From Xanthobacteraceae bacterium (GTDB lineage: Bacteria; Pseudomonadota; Alphaproteobacteria; Rhizobiales; Xanthobacteraceae): DNA of 7,084 bases. The notes beneath the pieces are model-generated. The model saw nothing but the letters and a program-made list of their open reading frames with translations, searched no databases and had not been told where the DNA came from. Location of the stretch: NCBI GenBank assembly GCA_030044035.1, contig JASHWN010000114.1, forward strand, positions 1 to 7,084. The letters run 5' to 3'. Each line of letters opens with the position of its first letter. The stretch's first letter is position 1. The translations under genes and the position numbers were made by a program. Below are positions 1 through 6,003 of the stretch, piece after piece.

Positions 1-1174
1 GGGTCAGCAGGGAGGCGAGCTCATACGCAGCCTGGCGCGTCGCCGCATCGTTTGCGCGCTGCGAGCGGTCGATCGCCATTGCGGTCGCGTAACAGGTCGC
101 GCGCGCCGCCGCGGTCTGCGCCCGCATCGACAGCAGCATGCGGCGCACGTCGGGATGCGCGATGATCGGCGCCGATTGCGTCGCTGGCATGCCGGCGGTA
201 CGGCCTTGCCGGCGTTCGCGCGCGTAGGCGAGCGCCTGCTGCGTGGCGCATTCGGCGACGCCGACGCCCTGCAGGCCGACCGCAAGCCGCGCTTGGTTCA
301 TCATGGTGAACATGCAGGCCATGCCGCCATTCTCGGCACCGATCAGATAGCCGACGGCGCCACCCTGGTCGCCGAGCATCATAGTGCAGGTCGGCGAGCC
401 GTGGATGCCGAGCTTGTGCTCGACCGAATGGGCACGGATGTCGTTGCGGGCGCCGAGCGAGCCGTCGGCATTGACCAGATATTTCGGCACCAGGAACAGC
501 GAAATGCCGCGCGTACCGGGCGGCGCGTCGGGCAGCCGCGCCAGCACCAGATGGATGATGTTGTCGGTGAGATCGTGCTCGCCGTAAGTGATGAAGATTT
601 TCTGCCCTTTGAGGCGATAGGTCCCGTCGGCGGCGCGCTCGGCGCGGGTGCGCAACGCGCCGACGTCGGAGCCGGCCTGCGGCTCGGTGAGCTGCATGGT
701 GCCGGTCCACTCACCGGAGACGAGCTTCGGCAGATACGTGCGCTTGAGCGCGTCGCTGCCATGGGCATGCAGCGCGTCGATCGCGCCCACGGTCAGCATC
801 GGACCGTCGGAAAACGCGATCGAGGCGCCGTGCCACATCTCGATGCAGGCGGCATTGACAACCTGCGGCAGCGCCTGGCCGCCCCATTCGGTCGGCGCCG
901 CGAGCCCGTTCCAGCCGCCGCTGCGCCAGCCATTGTAAGCTTCCTTCCAGCCCGGCGGCGTGGTGACGGCGCCATCCTTGAACGGCGTGCCGTATTGGTC
1001 GCCGATGCGGTTGAGCGGCGCGATGACTTCGGCCGCGAAGCGGCCGGCTTCGGCGAGTACGGCATCCACGTCGTCCATGGTGAGATCGCCGAACAGGCCT
1101 TCGTCGATGGCGGAGGGTAGCGCAGCGGATTTGAGCGCCGACGCGATGTCGGCAAGCGGGGCCCGATAAGTCAC
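1..1174 (-). CDS. Acyl-CoA dehydrogenase, DmdC/AcdB-like, C-terminus cut off by window edge
   Basis: This is a flavin-dependent acyl-CoA dehydrogenase that would introduce an alpha,beta double bond into an acyl-CoA thioester in the cytoplasm and pass electrons to ETF. Of the gene, 391 codons are visible. The N-terminus YRAPLADI is typical of the large (~600 aa) branch that includes 3-methylmercaptopropionyl-CoA dehydrogenase DmdC. The FAD-binding signature TEPQAGSDVG is at residues 163-172, followed by the middle beta domain (LKGQKIFITYGEH at 188-200, GTRGISLFLVP at 220-230). The helical domain begins near 280 (ENGGMACMFTMMNQAR). The rest of that domain, probably with the catalytic base, is outside the window. 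I chose the GTG start because AAGGAG lies 7 nt upstream and GTGA overlaps the SDR stop codon. An in-frame ATG at 1369 also reads into this gene because of the SDR deletion. The family call is firm; the exact substrate is unknown. Confidence 0.93.
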   Translation of the reverse strand, partial: MTYRAPLADIASALKSAALPSAIDEGLFGDLTMDDVDAVLAEAGRFAAEVIAPLNRIGDQYGTPFKDGAVTTPPGWKEAYNGWRSGGWNGLAAPTEWGGQALPQVVNAACIEMWHGASIAFSDGPMLTVGAIDALHAHGSDALKRTYLPKLVSGEWTGTMQLTEPQAGSDVGALRTRAERAADGTYRLKGQKIFITYGEHDLTDNIIHLVLARLPDAPPGTRGISLFLVPKYLVNADGSLGARNDIRAHSVEHKLGIHGSPTCTMMLGDQGGAVGYLIGAENGGMACMFTMMNQARLAVGLQGVGVAECATQQALAYARERRQGRTAGMPATQSAPIIAHPDVRRMLLSMRAQTAAARATCYATAMAIDRSQRANDAATRQAAYELASLLT

Positions 1175-1369
1175 CGGCGATCTCCTTCTTCGACGGTTAC
1201 GACGTTCGGCGGCGGCGCGATGTCGTCGGGGAGGAAAAAGTCGGGCGCCAAGACTTGCGTCGCGCGCCGCGCGCAGCGCGATGGCAAGGCCGATGCCGCG
1301 CGAGGCGCCGGTGATGAACAGCGTCTTGCCGGCGAGCGGCGGCATGGGCGAGGGCGGTGCCGGGCTCAT
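1171..1369 (-). pseudogene. Short-chain dehydrogenase/reductase remnant with large internal deletion and frameshift
   Basis: The first ~37 codons read as the start of an SDR: a beta strand (KTLFITG) and the cofactor-binding TGASRGIG at residues 20-27, then LAIALRAARD. After about position 1260 this frame loses SDR character (Arg-rich, ...RRNRRRRRSP). A different frame on the same strand, from about 1260 to the TGA at 1171-1173, reads QVLAPDFFLPDDIAPPP...GDRR-stop, which resembles the C-terminal tail of HSDL2-like SDRs. These enzymes are usually ~270-290 aa. The catalytic Ser, Tyr-x-x-x-Lys and core are absent, so roughly 200-225 codons are missing. ATGA links the start to the crotonase stop, and GTGA links the end to the acyl-CoA dehydrogenase start, as expected of an intact three-gene operon before the loss. 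The N-terminal identification is firm; the C-terminal one rests on family memory. A deletion made during assembly or cloning cannot be excluded. Confidence 0.8.
1182..1187 (-). promoter_or_regulatory. Shine-Dalgarno site of the acyl-CoA dehydrogenase
   Basis: On the minus strand AAGGAG stands 7 nt before the GTG at 1174. It lies inside the 3' end of the SDR remnant. It supports the GTG start and argues that the dehydrogenase can be translated on its own despite the open frame upstream. Confidence 0.7.
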
Positions 1370-2133
1370 TTGCGGCGCGACAGAAAGGCAGTGAACGCCG
1401 CGCGCGCTTCGTCCGATTGCAGCCGTTCGCGAAACGCCATGGCCTCGGTATCGATGCGCCGCGCCACCTCGTCAAGCTCGCCGCGCAGGAGCGCCCGCGA
1501 TTGCGCCACCGCGCCGGCCGGCAGTGCTGCAATCTCGCGCGCGGCGGCCATCGCGGTCTCTTCGACGAGCGCAGCATCCACCACGTCGTTGATGAGGCCG
1601 GCATCCTTGGCGGCTGTAGCGGTGAGCGGCCGGCCCATGACCAGAAGCGCGAAAGCCCGCGCGTGGCCCATACGCCGCGGCCCCAGCAGGCTCGATGCGG
1701 CTTCCGGAAGCAGGCCGAGGCGGGTGAACGGGGTGGCGAAGGTCGCGCCGGTCGCCGCGACGATGTAGTCGCAGTGCAGCAGCATGGTGGTGCCGATGCC
1801 GACGGCGAGGCCGCCAACCGCGGCGACCAGCGGCCTTTCGTTGTTCGCCAGCGCGTGGAGGAACTCGATGGTCTTCGGCCGCAGCCCGCCGCTTTGCGCG
1901 GATTCGAGAAATTCGCCGATGTCAGCGCCGGCGCAGAATGCGCCCGGTGCGCCGGCGAGCACGATGCAGCGGATCGCCGCGCTGTCGTTGGCCTCGCGCA
2001 AAGCGCGGGTGATCGCCGTGTACATCGACTGCGTCAGCGCGTTCTTCTTCTCCGGCCGATCGAGGCGGATGACGCGCACCGGTCCGTCATCGGCGACCGT
2101 CACCTGATCGGTCGGATCGGTTTGGCTCGTCAT
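1366..2133 (-). CDS. Crotonase-family enzyme, probably enoyl-CoA isomerase-like rather than hydratase
   Basis: The protein has 255 aa, the usual crotonase length. It begins VTVADDGPVRVIRLDRPEKKNAL. The first oxyanion-hole segment is FCAGADI (66-72) and the second is GGLAVGIG (107-114), ending in CD (121-122). The two glutamates of classical enoyl-CoA hydratase (rat Glu144 and Glu164) align with Thr116 and Phe136. Instead TPFTRLGLLPEAASS (134-148) carries Glu144, at the position of the catalytic Glu in delta3,delta2-enoyl-CoA isomerases (PEGCSS in the eukaryotic enzymes). A double-bond isomerase role on acyl-CoA in the cytoplasm is therefore the better guess, although automated annotation would say enoyl-CoA hydratase. 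I chose the ATG at 2133 because conserved sequence starts there. The frame stays open further upstream, but that part is compositional and runs opposite the tRNA gene. No good Shine-Dalgarno site is visible. The stop overlaps the SDR start (ATGA). Confidence 0.9.
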   Translation of the reverse strand: MTSQTDPTDQVTVADDGPVRVIRLDRPEKKNALTQSMYTAITRALREANDSAAIRCIVLAGAPGAFCAGADIGEFLESAQSGGLRPKTIEFLHALANNERPLVAAVGGLAVGIGTTMLLHCDYIVAATGATFATPFTRLGLLPEAASSLLGPRRMGHARAFALLVMGRPLTATAAKDAGLINDVVDAALVEETAMAAAREIAALPAGAVAQSRALLRGELDEVARRIDTEAMAFRERLQSDEARAAFTAFLSRRK

Positions 2134-2201
2134 TTGAAGTACCCCGTAGGCGAGAAGGCCGCGCCAAGTGGCCCAGGCAGAGACCCGAGCGCGGTCGCGG
2201 C

Positions 2202-2242
2202 ATAAATCAGGGGCATTATAGTATGATAAGGATAGATCAGGG
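2202..2242. repeat. 11-nt direct repeat ATARATCAGGG, 30-nt period, around the -10 box
   Basis: ATAAATCAGGG at 2202-2212 and ATAGATCAGGG at 2232-2242 differ at one base and are offset by exactly 30 bp, close to three helical turns. On the minus strand one copy lies over the expected -35 region and the other over the expected start of transcription, bracketing TATAAT. This geometry would suit a dimeric regulator or a looping operator. Chance is possible for an 11-mer, and no binding family can be named from two copies. Confidence 0.4.
2215..2220 (-). promoter_or_regulatory. Candidate -10 box for the crotonase operon
   Basis: On the minus strand this hexamer is a perfect TATAAT in an AT-rich island, about 80 nt before the crotonase ATG, which predicts a start of transcription near 2208. 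No good -35 box lies at 16-18 nt spacing (the bases there are CCCTGA/GCCCTG), so the promoter would be weak or activator-dependent. This is a motif match only. Confidence 0.35.
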
Positions 2243-2368
2243 CCAGCCGGCCGCGCGGAACGACCTGGCTTGAGCCTGGCCGAGGGCCGGCTAGGGTCTG
2301 CAGCAGCAGCCTGTGCATGGTCCTGCACTGACGGCGTTTTATCCCTTCGGTGTCGCCGCGTGCCGAAG

Positions 2369-2397
2369 TTGATCCGCCGCAGGCACGCCATTATGGT
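2369..2397 (+). promoter_or_regulatory. Candidate promoter of tRNA-Gln
   Basis: TTGATC (2369-2374) and TATGGT (2392-2397) are separated by 17 nt. Each matches the sigma-70 consensus at four of six positions. Transcription would start near 2404, about 50 nt before the mature tRNA 5' end, a usual leader length. This is a weak motif match supported mainly by position. Confidence 0.3.
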
Positions 2398-2452
2398 GCG
2401 CCTGCTCGGAGCGGACGAACCGGCGCCCGCCGCCAGCAATCCGACGGCGCAT

Positions 2453-2527
2453 TGGGGCGTAGCCAAGTGGTAAGGCAGCGGATTTTGATTCCGCCATGCG
2501 GAGGTTCGAATCCTCCCGCCCCAGCCA
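2453..2527 (+). tRNA. trnQ: tRNA-Gln, anticodon TTG, with encoded CCA
   Basis: The 75-nt gene folds as a full cloverleaf. The acceptor stem TGGGGCG (2453-2459) pairs with CGCCCCA (2517-2523), followed by discriminator G and an encoded CCA (2525-2527). The anticodon stem is 2478-2482 with 2490-2494 around the loop TTTTGAT, giving anticodon TTG (2485-2487) for CAA and, by wobble, CAG. The T arm is GGAGG-TTCGAAT-CCTCC (2500-2516). It is the only plus-strand gene in the window and sits between two minus-strand operons. No second copy of its 3' end is seen, so there is no sign that it serves as an integration site here. Confidence 0.97.
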
Positions 2528-2543
2528 GTCCGGTTCCTCGTGG

Positions 2544-2568
2544 GCCGTTTCCGTGTTCTGGAAAAGGC
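2544..2568. terminator. Weak hairpin between tRNA-Gln and livF 3' ends
   Basis: GCC-G-TTTCC (2544-2552) can pair with GGAAA-A-GGC (2560-2568) around a 7-nt loop, with one G/A mismatch. It lies 17 nt after the tRNA and about 54 nt after the livF stop, where both convergent transcripts should end. No T-run follows on either strand, so it is not a classical intrinsic terminator. The remaining bases 2569-2621 show nothing recognisable. Confidence 0.25.
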
Positions 2569-2621
2569 GACGGACGGACCGCAGTTTTGCGCAACGTTCG
2601 GAACAGAAAAATCAGCCGGAC

Positions 2622-3359
2622 TTAAGACGCGCGTGGCGCGGTCGCCATGTAGGCCTGCTCCAGCCGCGCCGGCAGATCGGGCTCGCCGGCTTTGGCTTCG
2701 AGCACGATCGAGCCGCGCGCGAGCGCATAGATGCGGTCGGCGAGCGCCAGCGCTTTCTCGATCAACTGCTCGACCAGCAGCACCGCGGTTCCGGCTTCGC
2801 GCAGCCGCTGCGCCACGATGAGCACGCGATCCACCAGCACCGGGGAGAGGCCGGCGGAAGGCTCGTCCAGCATGAGCAGCCGCGGCCGCCGCACCAAGCC
2901 CTGCGCCACCGCCAGGATTTGCTGCTGGCCGCCGGAGAGCGCGGCGGCGCGCTCGTGGCGCTTGGCGGCGATTTCCGGAAACAGCACGAAGACTTCCTCG
3001 ACGCGCGCCGCGCGCTCGCCACGGGGCAGGTCGTAGCCGGCAAGCAGCAGGTTGTCATGCACCGCAAGCTGCGTGAACACCCGATGGCCCTCGATGACGT
3101 GGACCAATCCAGCTTGCGCGGTCTCGCGCGGGCCGAGGCCGGCCAGATCGCGACCGGCAAAGCGCACGCGGCCAGACCACGGCAACAGCCCCGACACCGC
3201 GCGTAAGAGCGTCGTCTTCCCGGCACCGTTCGGGCCAAGCAGCGCCACCACTTCGGCCGCGCCGACCGTGAGGTCGACGCCGCGCAGGACGCCGATCTTG
3301 CCGTAGCCGGTCGAAAGCCCGGCCACCTCGAGCAGGGGCTCAGCCGCCGAGATAGGCAT
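2622..3359 (-). CDS. livF: Liv-type ABC transporter ATP-binding protein LivF
   Basis: This is one of the two cytoplasmic ATPase subunits of a branched-chain-amino-acid-type (HAAT) importer. The 245 aa are of normal LivF length. Motifs in order: LLEVAGLSTGYG at 9-20, Walker A GPNGAGKT at 42-49, a LivF-type VIEGHRVFTQL segment at 88-98 in place of a classical Q-loop, ABC signature LSGGQ at 141-145, and Walker B LLMLDEP at 161-167. The H-loop position reads LVEQ (195-198), with Gln instead of His; E. coli LivF also has Gln here. The ATG lies inside the end of the LivM-LivG gene (20-nt overlap), with GAGG 6 nt upstream, which indicates translational coupling. It is the last gene of the transporter operon. 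The substrate cannot be read from this subunit. Confidence 0.95.
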   Translation of the reverse strand: MPISAAEPLLEVAGLSTGYGKIGVLRGVDLTVGAAEVVALLGPNGAGKTTLLRAVSGLLPWSGRVRFAGRDLAGLGPRETAQAGLVHVIEGHRVFTQLAVHDNLLLAGYDLPRGERAARVEEVFVLFPEIAAKRHERAAALSGGQQQILAVAQGLVRRPRLLMLDEPSAGLSPVLVDRVLIVAQRLREAGTAVLLVEQLIEKALALADRIYALARGSIVLEAKAGEPDLPARLEQAYMATAPRAS

Positions 3360-5142
3360 TGACCACCTCGCGATGCGAGCGGATTTCGGCCGGAGTCCCG
3401 GCCGCGAGCTTCTTGCCCAGATTGAGCACGGTGACGTGGTGACAGATATCGAAAATCAGATCGGGATGATGCTCGACCACGAGCACGCCGGTACCCGCCG
3501 CGGCGATCGCCAGCAGGAACGTGCCCAGGCGCTTGATCTCCTCGCCCGAGAGTCCGGCCGCCGGCTCGTCAAGCAAGAGATAGGCCGGACGCAGCATCAA
3601 GGCCCTCGCGATCTCGATGAAGCGCAGTTCGCTATGCTGCAGCCGGTCGGCGCGCACGGCAGCCAACCGCTCCAACCCGACCGCCGTCAGCGCCAGCATC
3701 GCGGTGTCGCGCAGCTTGGCTTCGTCGCGCCGATGGCGAGGCAGCGACAGCAATGACTCGACGAACGTGCCCTTGCCGTCGATGGTGCCGCCGATCATGA
3801 CATTCTGCAGCACCGACGCCGAGCCCACGACGCGCGGGGTCTGGAACGTCCGCGCAATGCGCAAGTGCGCGCGCCGCTCGCGCGCGAACACCGGCAACGC
3901 CATACCGTTGAGCCTGACTGCACCGCGGTGCTGCGCGTAATAACCGGAAATGACGTTCAGCGTCGTGGTCTTGCCGCTGCCGTTGGGGCCGATGAGACCG
4001 TGCACCTGGCTGGGCCGGATTTCGAGGTCGAGACCGTCGATCGCGTGCACGCCGCCGAAGCTCAGCGCCACCTGCTCGAGCGTCAGCGCGCCGGCGTCGG
4101 CCGGGGTGCCGAGCAGGCGCGGCAACAGCTCGGGCCGCGGCACGATGGCGCGGTCGCTTGCGAGTGGCCGGCGATTCTTGAAATCCAGAAGCTCGGCTAT
4201 TCCGCCGGGGATCGCGAGTACGATGACGAGCAAGAGCGCCGCATAGAGAAACGTCGACCACGCCACCAACGGCGCCGCGAATTCCGGCAGCACCGTCAAC
4301 AGGATTGTGCCCAACAAGGGCCCGAGAATGGAGCTGCGGCCGCCGATCAGGATGGCGATGAAGAACAGCACCGACAGGTCGAGCGTGAACGCATCAGGCG
4401 TGATGTAGGATTGCAAGGTGGCGAACAGCCCGCCGGCAATCCCGGCCACGGCGCCGCTGAACAGAAACACGGTTACCAGCAAAGCGGGCTTCGAGATGCC
4501 GCTTGCTTCCGCCGCGACCTCCGCGTCGCGAATCGCGGTGAGCGCCCGGCCGAAGCGGCTTGCTGCGACATTGCCTGTCATCCAAGTGCATATCGCGGCG
4601 AAACCGAAGCAGAAATAATAGAAGCCCCACTCGGAAGAGAACGGCGGCGGAAACACCGGGCCGGCGACGCCCACGCCGCCGCCGGTCACGCTCTGCCAGG
4701 CCAGCGCCACCTGGGTGACGATGGTGGCGAAGCCGAGCGTCGTGATGGCGAAATAGAAGGTGCGCAGCCGCAGCGCCGGCAGGCCGACGATCAAACCGAA
4801 GACCGCGCCCACCACGCCGGCAATCGCCAAGGCCAGATAGGCCGGCAATTGCGGCGCGGCGTTGCCGGCGACAAGGACGCTCGCGGTGTACGCACCGAGC
4901 GTGAGCAGGGCAACCCAGCCGATTGCGATCTGGCCGGCAAAGCCGACGACCAGGTTGAGGCCGGACACCAGCACCCAATAGACGCAGGCGCGGGTCGCGA
5001 TCACGCCCCAATAGCCGCCGCCGAACAGCGGCAACGCAACGCCGAAAGCAAAAAGGGCGAGCAACGGCAGCGCCCCGATCGTGCTCATTGAACCGAGCAC
5101 GTTTACGCGACCCGGGTGCAGTCCTGCTGCCGGCATTTGCAT
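3340..5142 (-). CDS. livMG: LivM-LivG fusion: permease joined to ATP-binding domain
   Basis: The 600-aa protein joins an inner-membrane permease to a cytoplasmic ATPase of a Liv-type importer. Residues ~20-315 are LivM, with many hydrophobic segments, SGLNLVVGFAGQ at 60-71, the cytoplasmic coupling loop RFGRALTAIRDAEVAAEASG at 196-215, and IGGRSSILGPLLGT at 266-279. A linker starts at DFKNRRP (320-326). LivG spans ~351-600: Walker A GPNGSGKT 385-392, Q-loop RTFQTPR 431-437, Walker B YLLLDEP 521-527, H-loop VVEHH 555-559, ending NAYLGG. The ABC signature (501-505) reads LQHSE; its Gly is Ser, unlike LAYGQ in E. coli LivG. I chose the ATG at 5142 because it overlaps the livH stop (TGATG). ATGs at 5136 and 5088 are alternatives, the last fitting the start of the hydrophobic part; none has a clear Shine-Dalgarno site. 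The open frame upstream of 5142 is livH shadow. Confidence 0.92.
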   Translation of the reverse strand: MQMPAAGLHPGRVNVLGSMSTIGALPLLALFAFGVALPLFGGGYWGVIATRACVYWVLVSGLNLVVGFAGQIAIGWVALLTLGAYTASVLVAGNAAPQLPAYLALAIAGVVGAVFGLIVGLPALRLRTFYFAITTLGFATIVTQVALAWQSVTGGGVGVAGPVFPPPFSSEWGFYYFCFGFAAICTWMTGNVAASRFGRALTAIRDAEVAAEASGISKPALLVTVFLFSGAVAGIAGGLFATLQSYITPDAFTLDLSVLFFIAILIGGRSSILGPLLGTILLTVLPEFAAPLVAWSTFLYAALLLVIVLAIPGGIAELLDFKNRRPLASDRAIVPRPELLPRLLGTPADAGALTLEQVALSFGGVHAIDGLDLEIRPSQVHGLIGPNGSGKTTTLNVISGYYAQHRGAVRLNGMALPVFARERRAHLRIARTFQTPRVVGSASVLQNVMIGGTIDGKGTFVESLLSLPRHRRDEAKLRDTAMLALTAVGLERLAAVRADRLQHSELRFIEIARALMLRPAYLLLDEPAAGLSGEEIKRLGTFLLAIAAAGTGVLVVEHHPDLIFDICHHVTVLNLGKKLAAGTPAEIRSHREVVNAYLGG

Positions 5143-5999
5143 CAAACGCGACGTTGCAGAGCAGCACCGGCGAGGCCCTCCGGGCGGGCGAGCAGCACGA
5201 TGATGAAAACCGTGAAGACCGCGACCGAGGCGAAGATGCCGCCGACCAGAAAGTTGGCGGCCTGCTGAAACAAGCCCAACAGGAGGCCGGCGACCACGGC
5301 ACCGCGATTGCTGCCCATGCCGCCGAGCGCGACCGGAACGAAGCCGTAGAATGTCAGCAGCGGCGCGTTGCCGAAGAAGGCAAGCAGCATCTCGCCTCCG
5401 GCGAAGCCGGCGAGCGCGCCGATCGCGCCGGCGAGCGCGTAGCTCGCCATGCGCAGGCTGCGTTCCGGCAGACCGAGCGCGCGCGCGGCATAGGTGTCCT
5501 CGGCGATCGCCTGAAAAGCCCGGCCGATCAGCGTGTGACGGTAGAGCAGCTCGAGGCCGACGATCACGGCCGCACAAGCGAGCATCGGCAGCCAGAATTG
5601 CTGATCGAATCCGCCGCGGGGGAGGTCGAACAGCCGTGGGAACGGACGCGCATCCGTCCCCCACTCGATCGCGGTGAACTGCTGGAGCATCAGCGCCAGC
5701 GCCAGCGTCGAGAGGACATAGAGATGCTGGTCGAGGCTTTTGAGTACTGGACGCACGGCGATGAGCTCGGTGATGATGCCGAGCGCGACGCCGCCAAGGA
5801 GCGCAAGGGGAAAGCCCAGCGCGACCGGCATGCCAAGGCGGTCGATGAACAGCGCGCCGAGTACGCCACCGAGCATGCCGAGCGCGCCAGCGGTGAAGCT
5901 GAACACGCGCGAGGCCGAGAACATCACGTTATAGGTGATGCCGATCAGTGCGTAGATGCAGCCGACCGCCAGTCCAGACAGGACGATCGATTGGACCAT
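5142..5999 (-). CDS. livH: Liv-type ABC transporter permease LivH
   Basis: This inner-membrane permease subunit pairs with the LivM half of the next gene to form the translocation path. The 285 aa are of normal length. About eight hydrophobic segments can be seen (roughly 5-25, 33-52, 59-80, 92-110, 137-153, 185-202, 214-245, 255-271). Family landmarks are the N-terminal VLSGLAVGCIYALIGI (6-21), the coupling loop GRAFQAIAEDTYAARALGL (159-177), and ALGGMGSNRGAVVAGLLLG (224-242). It ends with a short basic tail, LQRRV. The ATG lies 4 nt after the stop of the substrate-binding protein, and the stop overlaps the next start codon (TGATG), so it belongs to one polycistronic unit. No strong Shine-Dalgarno site precedes it, which fits re-initiation from the upstream gene. 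Confidence 0.95.
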   Translation of the reverse strand: MVQSIVLSGLAVGCIYALIGITYNVMFSASRVFSFTAGALGMLGGVLGALFIDRLGMPVALGFPLALLGGVALGIITELIAVRPVLKSLDQHLYVLSTLALALMLQQFTAIEWGTDARPFPRLFDLPRGGFDQQFWLPMLACAAVIVGLELLYRHTLIGRAFQAIAEDTYAARALGLPERSLRMASYALAGAIGALAGFAGGEMLLAFFGNAPLLTFYGFVPVALGGMGSNRGAVVAGLLLGLFQQAANFLVGGIFASVAVFTVFIIVLLARPEGLAGAALQRRV

Positions 6000-6003
6000 C
6001 GAC

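Larger units (their letters stand above)
2134..2452. other. Intergenic region between crotonase and tRNA-Gln
   Basis: I see no convincing protein gene in these 319 bases. They lie between divergently oriented genes, so they should hold the crotonase promoter (minus strand) and the tRNA promoter (plus strand). An AT-rich island at about 2201-2238 stands out from the GC-rich surroundings and contains the TATAAT box and the direct repeat. The rest (2241-2390) is GC-rich with no clear structure. A 62-codon minus-strand frame (2130-2318) ends in ATGA overlap with the crotonase start. It looks accidental, because the proposed transcript begins inside it. Confidence 0.6.

Noticed and set aside
155..1120. 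Plus-strand open frame of 321 codons opposite the acyl-CoA dehydrogenase
   Set aside because: Its composition (Arg, Ala, Gly, Asp rich) is that of a GC-rich antisense shadow, and the minus strand carries conserved ACAD motifs throughout.
1255..1285. GC-rich self-complementary stretch near the SDR junction as a terminator or regulatory hairpin
   Set aside because: It lies within former coding sequence with no T-run. It is more useful as an explanation for a deletion or assembly error than as a functional element.
1197..1817. Minus-strand frame of 206 codons overlapping the crotonase and the SDR remnant
   Set aside because: It is the shifted frame of the crotonase and its product is Arg/Pro/Ser-rich. 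It passes the SDR region out of frame in both halves.
2134..2466. Extension of the crotonase frame upstream to 2466, giving a 366-aa protein
   Set aside because: The added 111 residues have no crotonase similarity, cross the candidate promoter, and end opposite the tRNA gene. Family length fits the ATG at 2133.
2453..2527. tRNA-Gln 3' end as an integration attachment site
   Set aside because: No second copy of the tRNA 3' end, integrase or mobile gene is present in the window.
3865..5091. Plus-strand open frame of 408 codons opposite livMG
   Set aside because: It is low-complexity in Arg, Gln, Glu and His with no domain, and it is fully explained as the antisense of LivM and LivG codons.
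5143..5664. Extension of the LivM-LivG frame to 5664, giving 774 aa
   Set aside because: The extra part is the out-of-frame reading of livH, rich in Arg and without membrane character.
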